DNA of 64,000 bases from Desulfomicrobium apsheronum (lineage in GTDB: Bacteria; Desulfobacterota; Desulfovibrionia; Desulfovibrionales; Desulfomicrobiaceae). Location of the stretch: NCBI RefSeq assembly GCF_900114115.1, contig NZ_FORX01000003.1, forward strand, positions 124,001 to 188,000, in the 5' to 3' direction. Shown piece by piece: positions 11,193 to 19,515 of this stretch; position 1 is the first letter of the stretch, and the number at the start of each line of letters is the position of its first letter. The notes beneath the pieces were generated by a model. The model searched no databases and had not been told where the DNA came from. It saw nothing but the letters and a program-made list of their open reading frames with translations. Position numbers and translations under genes: made by a program.

Positions 11193-11902
11193 AAACCTCA
11201 CCGGCCCTGGTCGTGGCCCTGGATTTTCCCGAGACGGCCCAGGCCCTGTCCCTGGCTTCCCGCCTGCAAGGCGTCGTGCCATGGGTCAAGGTCGGCCTGG
11301 AACTGTACCTGAGTGCAGGGCAGGAACTGATCGCCCAGCTCAAGGATATGGGATTTCAGGTTTTTCTCGATCTCAAGTTCATGGACATCCCCAACACCGT
11401 GCAGGCGGCCACGGCCCAGGCCACGCGCATGGGCGCGGACATGCTGACCATCCACGCACTTGGCGGACGCGCCATGTGCGAAGCAGCGGCGGCAGGCCGG
11501 GACCAAGGCCTTGCGCCAGGACAGGCACCGCCCAGCATCCTGGCCGTGACGCTCTTGACCAGCCTTGGGCCAAAAGATCTGGCCTGGAACCCGGACGCCA
11601 CCGATGAGAATCTGCGTGATCTGACCGTTCACCTGGCGCGAAGCGCCCAAAACTGGAAACTCGACGGCGTGGTCTGTTCAGGCAGGGAAGTTCGTGTTAT
11701 ACGTCAGGCATGTGGAGCATATTTTCAGCTTCTCACTCCCGGAATTCGCCTGCCCGACGCCGACTCCGGAGATCAGTCCCGTGTCTGCACGCCGGCTCAG
11801 GCAGCCCTTGACGGCAGCGACTACCTTGTCGTCGGCCGACCGATCACCCGGTCGGACAACCCTGTGCAGGCGGCTCGGGACTATTTGAAGACAATAACAT
11901 AA
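11189..11902 (+). CDS. pyrF: orotidine-5'-phosphate decarboxylase
   Basis: The last step of UMP synthesis, decarboxylating OMP. The 237-residue TIM-barrel protein starts [15 protein letters not shown]. It contains the catalytic LDLKFMDIPNTV motif with the Asp-Lys-Asp charge network, and ends with the phosphate-binding VVGRPITRSDNP loop. The ATGA overlap with gmk gives translational coupling of purine and pyrimidine nucleotide genes. Confidence 0.96.
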   Translation: MKTSPALVVALDFPETAQALSLASRLQGVVPWVKVGLELYLSAGQELIAQLKDMGFQVFLDLKFMDIPNTVQAATAQATRMGADMLTIHALGGRAMCEAAAAGRDQGLAPGQAPPSILAVTLLTSLGPKDLAWNPDATDENLRDLTVHLARSAQNWKLDGVVCSGREVRVIRQACGAYFQLLTPGIRLPDADSGDQSRVCTPAQAALDGSDYLVVGRPITRSDNPVQAARDYLKTIT

Positions 11903-11920
11903 TTTCTGCGGGGGACGCCC

Positions 11921-12706
11921 ATGTCGGAAACCGAGAATCAACGCGCACGGATCAAGGGGGTTTTTTCCTCCGAAAAAATTGCCAAGGTCGGTGCGGGTGC
12001 GACCGTCCGCAAAACCACGCAAACCATGTACTGGTTTGCCGAGGAAGATGACCAGGGCGTGATCACCATTCAGCCTCTGAATCCGAACTACGTCCCCTCG
12101 GGTCCCAAGCAGGAAATCCCGAAAGAAGAATTCCTTGAGCAGTACTCACCCGAACCCGAGTTCTATTCAAGCAAGGTTTATCCAAGCATCCGCAAACTCA
12201 ATCAGACCATCGCCAAAGCCGAACGGTTCCGGGTCAACGGCGAGACCTACAGCGCGGAATACGAATTCGGCAACGCCCTGCGCGTCGATGAAGAAAACAT
12301 CAGGGCCAATTTCGGTCTGGGCCTGACCTATCTGGACCGGGGAGAAACGGGCAAGGCCGACAACATCTTCCAGCGTCTGATCAAGATGGAGGCGACCTTC
12401 GAGGCCGAGCACAAACATCTCTTCAATGATTTCGGCATCAGCCTGCGCAAAAATGAAATGTACGAACAGGCCACGGAGTACTATTCCAAAGCGCTGGAAC
12501 TTTCCCCGGCCGACGAGAACCTGCATTACAACATGGCCCGGGCCTGCTTCGCCAAGGCCGACATCCAAAAAACCATCGAACATCTGCGCACGGCCCTGCG
12601 CCTCAATAATAATTTGGAAATTGCCAAGAAATTCCTAGAGTATCTCAAGAAAAACAATCTGTTGCCGCAAGACATCTCCGCCGCGGAAGTAAAAGTATCG
12701 GACTAA
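11921..12706 (+). CDS. tetratricopeptide-repeat protein
   Basis: A 261-residue, probably cytoplasmic protein. The first 80 residues are not a known domain (contains KVGAGATVRKTTQTMYWF). From about residue 95 to 235 it has TPR-type helical pairs, for example NIRANFGLGLTYLDRGETGKA, YEQATEYYSKALELSPADEN and a following LHYNMARACFAKADIQK unit. No signal peptide. It is followed by the PilZ-LuxR regulator after 27 bases, so they are likely co-transcribed. The partner or role is unknown. Confidence 0.8.
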   Translation: MSETENQRARIKGVFSSEKIAKVGAGATVRKTTQTMYWFAEEDDQGVITIQPLNPNYVPSGPKQEIPKEEFLEQYSPEPEFYSSKVYPSIRKLNQTIAKAERFRVNGETYSAEYEFGNALRVDEENIRANFGLGLTYLDRGETGKADNIFQRLIKMEATFEAEHKHLFNDFGISLRKNEMYEQATEYYSKALELSPADENLHYNMARACFAKADIQKTIEHLRTALRLNNNLEIAKKFLEYLKKNNLLPQDISAAEVKVSD

Positions 12707-12733
12707 AACGTTGCGAAGCCGCACGGAGGAAAC

Positions 12734-13741
12734 ATGAACAACAGTACGGCGTCTAAAAAGGATAATCGACGCGGAATTGAACGTTTTTCCATGAGCATCC
12801 CCTCGAAAGTGAGCTCGATCATGCATGATTATTCGGACCAGGAGCTGGCGACGACAAACATTTCCGCCGGCGGGGTCTTTTTTGAAACCGGGCAGACATA
12901 TCCCGCCGGCACGGCAGTGACACTCAACATCTCCCTTGATTTCGGCGGCATGAAAGCAGGCCAGCCGCAAGCCAGATTTCGGGTCGAGGGAACAGTGGTG
13001 CGCTCGGAAAAGAGCGGCATGGCCATCGCCTTCGATCCTACCAAAGTCACCTCCATTCGCGTCAACACCGGCAAAAAACCCGGCCAGGCAGGACCGGCCA
13101 TGCTCGGAATCGTCGGAGAAGATCCGCTCCTGAACGACCTTCTGGCAGCCAGACTCAGCCAGGAAACCGGCGTAAGCTGCAGCCACTCCCCCTCGCTGCC
13201 CAAAATTCTTGAAACCGCCCGGCCCGACCTGACCCTCCTCGATTGCACCGGCATGTCCATGGAAGAACTCCTGCAGGCGGCAAACGGCGAGGACTCACCG
13301 TTCATGTCCACGTCCGTGGCCCTCTTCAACGTCCCCGAAGACCGCTCCCTCGAACTTGAAGCCATCAATTCCGGCATTCGCGGCATTTTTTACCGCAACT
13401 CCCCGTTCAGGCTCATGGTCAAAGGCGTGAGCGCCATGCTCGAAAACGAGCTCTGGTTCTCCCGCGAGGCCATGTCCGCGTTTCTGCTCGGCAAGCAGAA
13501 CCGCCCCGCCGAATTGATCGCCCCAGAAGACGGACAGGCGGAACTGAGCCAGCGAGAACAGGAAATTCTGCTCATGCTCGCCGCCGGCGCGACCAACAAG
13601 GATATCGCGCAAAAGCTTTTCCTGAGCCTCAACACCGTCAAATCGCACATCTACAACATCTACAAGAAAATCGACGTGCCCAACCGTCTGCAAGCCTCGC
13701 TGTGGGCGGCCAGACACCTTGGAGCAAGAGAAAATCCTTGA
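12734..13741 (+). CDS. PilZ / receiver-like / LuxR-HTH transcriptional regulator
   Basis: A 335-residue three-part protein. Residues about 10-110 form a PilZ domain with an intact c-di-GMP signature: RxxxR at 13-17 and NISAGG at 42-47. Residues about 120-240 resemble a response-regulator receiver (ILGIVGEDPLLNDLLAARL, then DLTLLDCTG) but lack a clear acidic pocket. Residues 271-330 are a LuxR/FixJ helix-turn-helix (LSQREQEILLMLAAG, then NKDIAQKLFLSLNTVKSHI). The layout recalls CsgD or VpsT with an added c-di-GMP-binding module. A CGGAGGA site precedes the ATG. DNA targets are unknown. Confidence 0.85.
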   Translation: MNNSTASKKDNRRGIERFSMSIPSKVSSIMHDYSDQELATTNISAGGVFFETGQTYPAGTAVTLNISLDFGGMKAGQPQARFRVEGTVVRSEKSGMAIAFDPTKVTSIRVNTGKKPGQAGPAMLGIVGEDPLLNDLLAARLSQETGVSCSHSPSLPKILETARPDLTLLDCTGMSMEELLQAANGEDSPFMSTSVALFNVPEDRSLELEAINSGIRGIFYRNSPFRLMVKGVSAMLENELWFSREAMSAFLLGKQNRPAELIAPEDGQAELSQREQEILLMLAAGATNKDIAQKLFLSLNTVKSHIYNIYKKIDVPNRLQASLWAARHLGARENP

Positions 13742-13831
13742 GTTTCACGCGCAAGTATATCAAGGACCAATCCACGCCAAGGCCCCGACGTCCGGCTTCC
13801 CAGACACCCTAGACCACAGGTTTCAGTACCC

Positions 13832-14377
13832 ATGAAGACTTTGTCCATCACGCAACTGCCGGTGCAGCCGGAGTTCGATTTCCCCACGTTTCTTTTCCTG
13901 TCCCAGATCGACGAACTCGGCCCGCGCGATATGATCGCCGTGCTCGACGTTTGGGAGAAATGGCTGCCCCTACTCAAGGTCTACAAGCTCGGCGACCGCA
14001 AGGAGCATGTGGTTGTGTTTCTTGAAAGCGAGGTGGAGGATCAGGTTGACGAAATCTGGAAGCAGTCCCCTTCCGAGGGATTCAAGCACGAGGCCATCGC
14101 CCAGACCATGATCATGGGAACCTTGAAGGCGTTGATGCCCGAGCTTGGAGAAAAACAGTGCGCGCCGGTTCCCGAACCGACCAAGCCCCTGTGCCGTACG
14201 CTTGAAAAAATCGGCCTGAACCTTCAGGATTCAGGGGCCCTGGACCGCAAATACGCGACCATCACCCCCTACCCCCACCGCTATGGATGTGAACGCTGCC
14301 ATCTTAAGGACAGCTGCATAAAGAACATGAATCTGGATCTGGGCGGCATCATGAAGCCACAACCCAAGGCGGAATGA
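13832..14377 (+). CDS. hypothetical protein with C-terminal Cys cluster
   Basis: A 181-residue protein I do not recognise. It is acidic, with no signal or membrane segment; a helical-looking middle part (EVEDQVDEIWKQSPSEGF) is followed by a C-terminal YGCERCHLKDSC stretch that could bind zinc or an Fe-S cluster. The start has a weak ribosome-binding site. It sits 90 bases after the PilZ-LuxR gene and before a repeat-filled gap. Codon usage matches its neighbours, so it is probably a real lineage-specific gene. Confidence 0.65.
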   Translation: MKTLSITQLPVQPEFDFPTFLFLSQIDELGPRDMIAVLDVWEKWLPLLKVYKLGDRKEHVVVFLESEVEDQVDEIWKQSPSEGFKHEAIAQTMIMGTLKALMPELGEKQCAPVPEPTKPLCRTLEKIGLNLQDSGALDRKYATITPYPHRYGCERCHLKDSCIKNMNLDLGGIMKPQPKAE

Positions 14378-14467
14378 TTTTTTTTAGTTTCGACGACTCG
14401 GCAAGGTCCGATAATCGAGGGTCCATCCAACCTGCTGGGCTTCCCCTATCCCGGAGGCCCTTTCCCC

Positions 14468-14692
14468 CTCTTCACCAAAAAAGCACCTTGCATCAGCGCC
14501 TCAAGGCACGGTGTCGTCATGGTCTTGAGGCGCGTCGGCTGTCTGACGGAGTCTGGCATCGTTTGTTGAATCGTTGCCTGGCGTACTGACCAAAATTTTC
14601 CGCCCTGCACGCAACGATTCAACTCTACGAGGCCCGCGAAGGAGTTCCGGCGGGCCTCAAGGCCATGGCGACACCGGGCCGCAGTCCGTCAA
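14468..14692. repeat. nested palindromic repeat element, copy 1
   Basis: A 225-bp unit repeated 253 bp downstream without indels and with about 12 substitutions. It can fold as an outer 22-bp stem (14510-14531 with 14654-14675), in which the only two non-Watson-Crick pairs are G-U. Inside is a perfect 13-bp stem (14565-14577 with 14611-14623, 33-base loop). Two further stems compete with the outer one: 14499-14505 with 14524-14530, and 14629-14637 with 14650-14658. No transposase or terminal duplication is evident. Confidence 0.85.
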
Positions 14693-14720
14693 TTAAAAAA
14701 ACAACCCAAACAACGCCTCA

Positions 14721-14945
14721 CTCTTCACCAAAAAAACACCTTCCATCACCGTCTCAAGGCACGGTGTCGTCATGGTCTTGAGGCGCGTCGGCTGTCTGAC
14801 TGAGCCAGGCATCGTTTGTTGAATCGTTGCCGGGCGTACTGATCGAAATTTTCCGCCCTGCACGCAACGATTCAACTCTACGAGGCCCGCGAAGGAGTTC
14901 CGGCGGGCCTCAAGGCCATGGCGACACCGGGCCGCAGTCCGCCAA
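14721..14945. repeat. nested palindromic repeat element, copy 2
   Basis: The second copy, about 95 percent identical to the first. The 13-bp inner stem and the outer stem are unchanged between copies. Differences cluster in unpaired stretches: the left edge, the GAC/GAG region and the inner loop. That pattern suggests the fold is retained rather than the exact bases, but two copies are too few to prove it. It ends about 40 bases from the end of the radical SAM gene on the other strand. Confidence 0.85.
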
Positions 14946-14985
14946 CCAAAAACCACCCAGCCTGCCCCCCCCCGACCCTTTCCCC

Positions 14986-16080
14986 CTATTCGCCAAAAGC
15001 CTGCGCCATCAGATGCCGGTAAAGCCCCCCCAGATCCGCCGGTGTCCGACCAAATACGGCCTGCCAAACCTCGTCCGACTCCATGCAAAGATACAGCTGC
15101 CGATCAAGCCCGCCCCGGCGCAACGCGTCGGCCAGAAAACGGAACTGCTCGACCCGCAAGGGACGCAGCAGGCGCTGTTTACCGTCGATGCCGGTTATGA
15201 ACTCTCCGTGAATGTAGCCTGACCCGGGAAAATTCTCGATGATGCAGCGCTTGAGGTCCGGCATGTGCCGAAAGGAGCCCATACTTACATAGGCGATCTC
15301 TTCGGGACGCAGATGGTCGAAGATCATCTCGGCGGTACGGGCATAGCCTTCCTGCCAGCCGGAAAAATGGATCATGGGGTCAAAATGCAGGCAGACCCGA
15401 AAACCTTCCCGGGCGCAGGTCCTCGCCGCTGCGAGGCGCTCTTCCAGGCTCGCGCACTCGCCCTGTTCCTCATGGTCGGCGATGGCCGGCGCGTTCATGG
15501 ACCAGGCCGGCAGAACCCGGGACGGATCGCGCACCACGTCCATCCAGGACAGGTCCACGACCTTGGATTTGAGTTCAAGGCAGACTTGCGGATAGCTCCC
15601 CAGGAACTCGATCAGGTCCCGGCTGTAGCCGGTCAGGGCTTCAAGAACCAGGGAATCGGTGAACTCCCCGGTGCCGACCCGATAGCGGCGATCCGGGTTT
15701 GCGCTGAAGGCCTGGTCAAGCTCACGCCACAGATCATCCTGGTTGGCCCAGACCTTGAGCACGCGATCCTGAAAATAGGCTTGCAGGATGCAATACGAGC
15801 AGCGCAGCGGACAATTCTCGCCGATGTGCACGATCTGGTACCCGCAACAGCGATAATGACTGGTGCCGGGACAATGACGCAAAAAACGCCCCCGGTACCG
15901 TTTCAGATAAAGAATGTCTTCGCGCGCCAGCCCGGAAGAAAGGGCTTCGCCCTCGGCCAGCACTTCCGCCGTCAGGTGGGGCAGCTTCTGGCGCACGCGC
16001 TGCGCCACGGGGGAATCGGCCACGGCCGCATCGACCACTACCCGGCTGATGCCCTGCAGATAGGTGGGCAGCGTCTTCAT
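14986..16080 (-). CDS. spore-photoproduct-lyase-family radical SAM protein
   Basis: A 364-residue SPL-like radical SAM enzyme. The CPLRCSYC cluster motif is at about 90-97, preceded by a Cys-rich HYRCCGYQIVHIGENC stretch. The family also shows TGEFTDSLVLE, ELKSKVVDL and HFDPMIHFSGWQEGY. True spore photoproduct lyase repairs thymine dimers in spores; this organism type does not sporulate, so substrate and role are open (a DNA or RNA lesion is plausible). Translation is coupled to the ParB-like gene upstream (ATGA overlap). The pairing is the best clue to its function. Confidence 0.8.
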   Translation of the reverse strand: MKTLPTYLQGISRVVVDAAVADSPVAQRVRQKLPHLTAEVLAEGEALSSGLAREDILYLKRYRGRFLRHCPGTSHYRCCGYQIVHIGENCPLRCSYCILQAYFQDRVLKVWANQDDLWRELDQAFSANPDRRYRVGTGEFTDSLVLEALTGYSRDLIEFLGSYPQVCLELKSKVVDLSWMDVVRDPSRVLPAWSMNAPAIADHEEQGECASLEERLAAARTCAREGFRVCLHFDPMIHFSGWQEGYARTAEMIFDHLRPEEIAYVSMGSFRHMPDLKRCIIENFPGSGYIHGEFITGIDGKQRLLRPLRVEQFRFLADALRRGGLDRQLYLCMESDEVWQAVFGRTPADLGGLYRHLMAQAFGE

Positions 16081-17054
16081 TTGCCACCCAGCGGAAAAAG
16101 GCTGTCCAGATCTTCACGGGCCGCGATACGGGCAAGTTCGGCGCTGACGGCACGCAGCCCGTCCGGGCTCGTCAGACGCACGCTCAGTTCCACCGCGTTG
16201 CTCTCGAACACGTCCGGCTGCACAATCCTCCAGCGCGTTCCGGCCGAAACCCGGCGGACGGTGTCGATAAAATCGCGCTCCATGTCCGACAACACCGGGT
16301 AGCGCCGCAGGCGGATTTCATGGAGAATGCGGGTCATGGCATCTTTGGGCGAGAGCCCGGCAGCCAGAATCTCCCTCAGGCCCGCGTCCTCCAGCACCTG
16401 CGCCACGGAAACACCGTCGCGGGCGCGGATTTCGCGAATCCAGGTCAACACGTTGACCGCGTTCCCGCGCGACCAGGAGAGCGTTGCAAAAAGTGCCTCA
16501 AGGGCTTCAAGGTCATCGGCGGCAAAGGCTTCCAGAACGTCCGCACAGGCCAGGGGGACAGCCCCCGCGACCAGAAGCGCATCCCAGCGCGCAGGTAGCG
16601 TCAGCCAGGAACGGATCAGGCGCAGCCGCTTGGAGCGAGCCTCGATACCGAGCGTCTCCAGAACCCGCTCCATGTTCACGTCCGGCAGGGCGTTGAAATA
16701 GCGCAGGGCCAGGACGAGCTGCCCGTCTGACAACTCCGCTCCGGCGTTGGACTGTACATAGGCCAATCCTCTGTCCTCGGCGCTCAGGAGCCCCAGATCC
16801 ATGCACAGAATTTCGCGGTCAAGCTCCGCCAGGGCGACCACCCGGGCCGCGCCCGCAACGAGCACGGGCCGCGCGCCTTTGCCATCGACCAGCACAGGCA
16901 CAAGTTGTCCATGATCCTTCAGACTGCGGTAGAGGGCCGGGGAGGGCGGATTGGACCAGAAAAGCCAGGCCCCATCGGCATCCATATCCTCGGCGCGGCA
17001 GCGCAGAAGCGCGGCGCATGCAGGATCCCGGGGCAGTGTGTCGACCGTATTCAT
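16077..17054 (-). CDS. ParB/Spo0J-like domain protein
   Basis: A 325-residue protein whose N-terminal 100 residues resemble a ParB N-terminal domain: SLKDHGQLVPVLVDG, then ARPVLVAGAARVVALAEL, then YVQSNAGAELSDGQ. The following helical part (about 120-200) has the look of the ParB HTH region. The last third is not recognised. It lacks a clear GERRxRA box, so CTP binding is uncertain. It is upstream of, and overlapping with, the radical SAM gene, and divergent from the EF-G-like gene. It is not next to parA or oriC genes, so chromosome partitioning is unlikely. Confidence 0.65.
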   Translation of the reverse strand: MNTVDTLPRDPACAALLRCRAEDMDADGAWLFWSNPPSPALYRSLKDHGQLVPVLVDGKGARPVLVAGAARVVALAELDREILCMDLGLLSAEDRGLAYVQSNAGAELSDGQLVLALRYFNALPDVNMERVLETLGIEARSKRLRLIRSWLTLPARWDALLVAGAVPLACADVLEAFAADDLEALEALFATLSWSRGNAVNVLTWIREIRARDGVSVAQVLEDAGLREILAAGLSPKDAMTRILHEIRLRRYPVLSDMERDFIDTVRRVSAGTRWRIVQPDVFESNAVELSVRLTSPDGLRAVSAELARIAAREDLDSLFPLGGK

Positions 17055-17108
17055 GATTTTCTCTCAAAGATTTTGAAGAATTACGCAGTGCTTAAAATCC
17101 CATTGCCC

Positions 17109-17138
17109 TTGACAACTTCCAAGCCCCCTCCCTATAGG
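17109..17138 (+). promoter_or_regulatory. candidate sigma-70 promoter for the EF-G-like gene
   Basis: TTGACA (17109-17114), 18 bases, then TATAGG (17133-17138). Initiation near 17145 would give an untranslated leader of about 178 bases before the EF-G-like gene. This divergent gap also has to carry the promoter of the minus-strand ParB-like gene, for which no clear boxes were seen. Confidence 0.45.
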
Positions 17139-17322
17139 GGTATTTCTTGAAAAAGTTCAGGATCGCAGACGGGTTACAAGCACCCAGAGGTTATAGAGCG
17201 TGGGACTTTCATCCAATTTCTTCTCTTTTGCAAGCGAATTCCCGTCCTTCATCCCGAAAGACAGGAACGATCTTATACCCTGTAGCCATATGGTTGCGTA
17301 ATACTTTGCATAAGGGGGCTGT

Positions 17323-19383
17323 ATGCAGGATCAACTTCAAAAACAGAGGACTTTCGCCCTGATAGGGCATGGAGGAACCGGAAAGACTTCAGTGGCCGAA
17401 ATGCTGCTGTTCGCTGCCGGTTCCATCACCAGGCTGGGCAAGATCGACGAGGGCTCGACGGTTCTCGACTACGAACCCGAAGAAACCAAACGCAGGGGCA
17501 GTATTCAACCCGGCTTTGCACAGCTCCCCTGGAAGAAGAACCTGAATTTCCTTATCGACACGCCCGGCGACAACAACTTCATAGGCGATCTCCCTTATCT
17601 CTTGCAGGGCGCGGACAACGTGGTCCTGGTCATCGACGCCATCGACGGGGTCAAGCCGCTGACCAAGAAGATCTGGTCCGAAGCCGTCAAGGCCTCGCTG
17701 CCTGCCATGGTCTTCATCAACAAGATGGATCGTGAACGCGCAAATTTCCAGATGGCCTATCAAGGCCTGATCGACGTCCTGGGCATGAAGCCCGTCCTCC
17801 TTTTTCTACCCATCGGCAGCGAAGCCGACTTTCGGGGAATGGTCGATGTCCTGGCCGACAAGGCCTACGCCTTCGATGAGAATGGCGGTCTAACTCCCAT
17901 CGACATGCCCGAAGACCTGGCCGACGAAGTCACCATGACGCGTGAAATCGCCATCGAGAACATCGCCGAAAGTAGCGAAGAACTGATGGAGAAATACCTG
18001 GAGGAAGGCTCGCTCACGGACGAAGAGATGGCCACCGGTCTGCGCGCGGGCATCGCCGCACGCATGCTGGTCCCGGTCTGCGTGGGTGCCGCCATGCAGA
18101 ACAAGGGCGCGGTCACGCTCCTGGACACCATCCAGAATCTCATGACCTCACCGCTTGAGCACGAGCCCTGGCTCGACGCCGATGGCAACGAACGCCCGTC
18201 GAGCCCTGACGCCCCGTTTGCCGCCTTTGTCTTCAAGACCATCGCCGACCCCTTCGCCGGGCAGCTCTCCGTGCTGCGCGTGCTCTCCGGCGTGCTCTCC
18301 CCCGACGCCGTCGTCCTCAACGCAACCAAGGACGAAAAGGAAAAGATCGGCCAGATCCTGTTTCTGGAAGGCAAAAAGCAGACGCCCTGCAAGCAGGAAG
18401 TCGGCCCCGGAGCCATCGTGGCCGTGGCCAAGCTCAAGAACACGGCCACCGGCGACACCCTGTGCGCAGAAAAGGCCCCCTTCATCCTGCCCAAACCGGC
18501 CTTGAGCCCATCCATCATTTCCTATGCCCTGGCCGCCGAGGAAAAAGGCGAGGAAGACAAGGTTTTCGCGGCGGTCCAGAAGCTGCTGGACGAAGACATC
18601 AACCTGCATCTGGTCCGCAACGATGAGACCGGCGACATGCTACTTACCGGCATGGGACAGCTGCACATCGAACTGGCCGTGGAAAAGGTCAGACGCCGCT
18701 ACAAGACAAACATCATCCTGAAGACCCCCAAGATCCCCTACCGCGAGACCATCAAGGGCAAGGCCCAGGTCCAGGGCCGACACAAAAAGCAGTCCGGCGG
18801 ACGCGGCCAGTTCGGCGACTGCTGGATCCGCATGGAGCCCAACGCCCGCAGCGCGGGCTACGAGTTCCTGGACGAGATCGTCGGCGGCTCCATCCCGCGC
18901 AACTACATCCCGGCGGTGGACAAGGGCGTCCAGGAAGCGGCGGCGCGCGGATTTCTGGCCGGTTATCCCTTGGTCGATTTCAAGGTGGCGGTTTACGACG
19001 GCTCCTACCACAACGTGGACTCCTCGGAAATGGCGTTCAAGATCGCGGGTTCGCTGGCCTTCAAGAAAGCCGTCGAGATGTGCAACCCGATCCTGCTCGA
19101 ACCCATCATGCTCGCGGCCGTCTTCATTCCGGACGAGTTCATGGGCGACGTCATCGGCGACCTCTCCAGCAGGCGTGGCCGGGTCCTTGGCTCCGATTCC
19201 ATCGGCGGCGTGACCGAAGTCAAGGCTCACGTGCCCATGGCCGAAATGATGAAATACGCCCCGGACCTGCGCTCCATGACCGGCGGTCAGGGCACCTTCA
19301 CCATGGAATTCGCCCATTACGAGGAGTGCCCACCCAACGTGGCCGAACAGGTCATCGCCGACAGCAAGAAGGAAGAAGATTAA
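17323..19383 (+). CDS. elongation factor G-like GTPase (EF-G paralogue)
   Basis: A 686-residue translational GTPase with all EF-G domains. The G domain is atypical. The P-loop is GHGGTGKT (15-22) instead of AHIDAGKT; G3 is DTPGD (79-83) instead of DTPGH, so the catalytic His is an Asp; G4 is NKMD (133-136). Domain IV has the SGGRGQFGDCWI stretch, and domain V ends normally. Such paralogues occur beside a canonical fusA and have poorly known roles (translocation, recycling or stress). AAGGGGG precedes the ATG. A strong terminator follows, so it is monocistronic. Confidence 0.88.
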   Translation: MQDQLQKQRTFALIGHGGTGKTSVAEMLLFAAGSITRLGKIDEGSTVLDYEPEETKRRGSIQPGFAQLPWKKNLNFLIDTPGDNNFIGDLPYLLQGADNVVLVIDAIDGVKPLTKKIWSEAVKASLPAMVFINKMDRERANFQMAYQGLIDVLGMKPVLLFLPIGSEADFRGMVDVLADKAYAFDENGGLTPIDMPEDLADEVTMTREIAIENIAESSEELMEKYLEEGSLTDEEMATGLRAGIAARMLVPVCVGAAMQNKGAVTLLDTIQNLMTSPLEHEPWLDADGNERPSSPDAPFAAFVFKTIADPFAGQLSVLRVLSGVLSPDAVVLNATKDEKEKIGQILFLEGKKQTPCKQEVGPGAIVAVAKLKNTATGDTLCAEKAPFILPKPALSPSIISYALAAEEKGEEDKVFAAVQKLLDEDINLHLVRNDETGDMLLTGMGQLHIELAVEKVRRRYKTNIILKTPKIPYRETIKGKAQVQGRHKKQSGGRGQFGDCWIRMEPNARSAGYEFLDEIVGGSIPRNYIPAVDKGVQEAAARGFLAGYPLVDFKVAVYDGSYHNVDSSEMAFKIAGSLAFKKAVEMCNPILLEPIMLAAVFIPDEFMGDVIGDLSSRRGRVLGSDSIGGVTEVKAHVPMAEMMKYAPDLRSMTGGQGTFTMEFAHYEECPPNVAEQVIADSKKEED

Positions 19384-19398
19384 TCCCGTCTTCCACAC

Positions 19399-19430
19399 AA
19401 AAAAGGCCGCTTCACTGCGGCCTTTTTTTT
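19399..19430 (+). terminator. intrinsic terminator after the EF-G-like gene
   Basis: A 10-bp A/G-rich stem with GGCCGC/GCGGCC at its core, a six-base loop and eight Ts, 16 bases after the stop codon. Confidence 0.9.
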
Positions 19431-19515
19431 GGTCTTGTCCTTGGGCGCCACTTCCCTTAGTTTCCGTCAGGATGCGCAAGCATCACATAACACCTCAACA
19501 TACCGGAGCCTCTTA

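Larger units (their letters stand above)
14378..14985. other. 608-bp gene-free interval holding two nested-palindrome repeats
   Basis: No convincing coding region was seen on either strand; short open frames here follow the repeat rather than codon bias. The interval is almost entirely filled by the two 225-bp copies listed separately. Between the second copy and the minus-strand radical SAM gene are about 40 bases of C-rich sequence. Confidence 0.8.

Noticed and set aside
14501-14945. Small proteins encoded in the repeat pair
   Set aside because: Open frames on both strands are short, follow the repeat boundaries and lack ribosome sites. The inverted-repeat structure explains the sequence better.
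16077-17054. Chromosome-partitioning ParB near the origin
   Set aside because: No parA, gidA/B, dnaA or parS-like sites are nearby, and the CTP-binding box is not clear. It is treated as a ParB-like protein only.
17323-19383. EF-G-like gene as a tetracycline ribosomal-protection protein
   Set aside because: The N-terminal wording and DTPGD motif match EF-G paralogues rather than Tet(M)-type proteins, and there is no mobile or resistance context.
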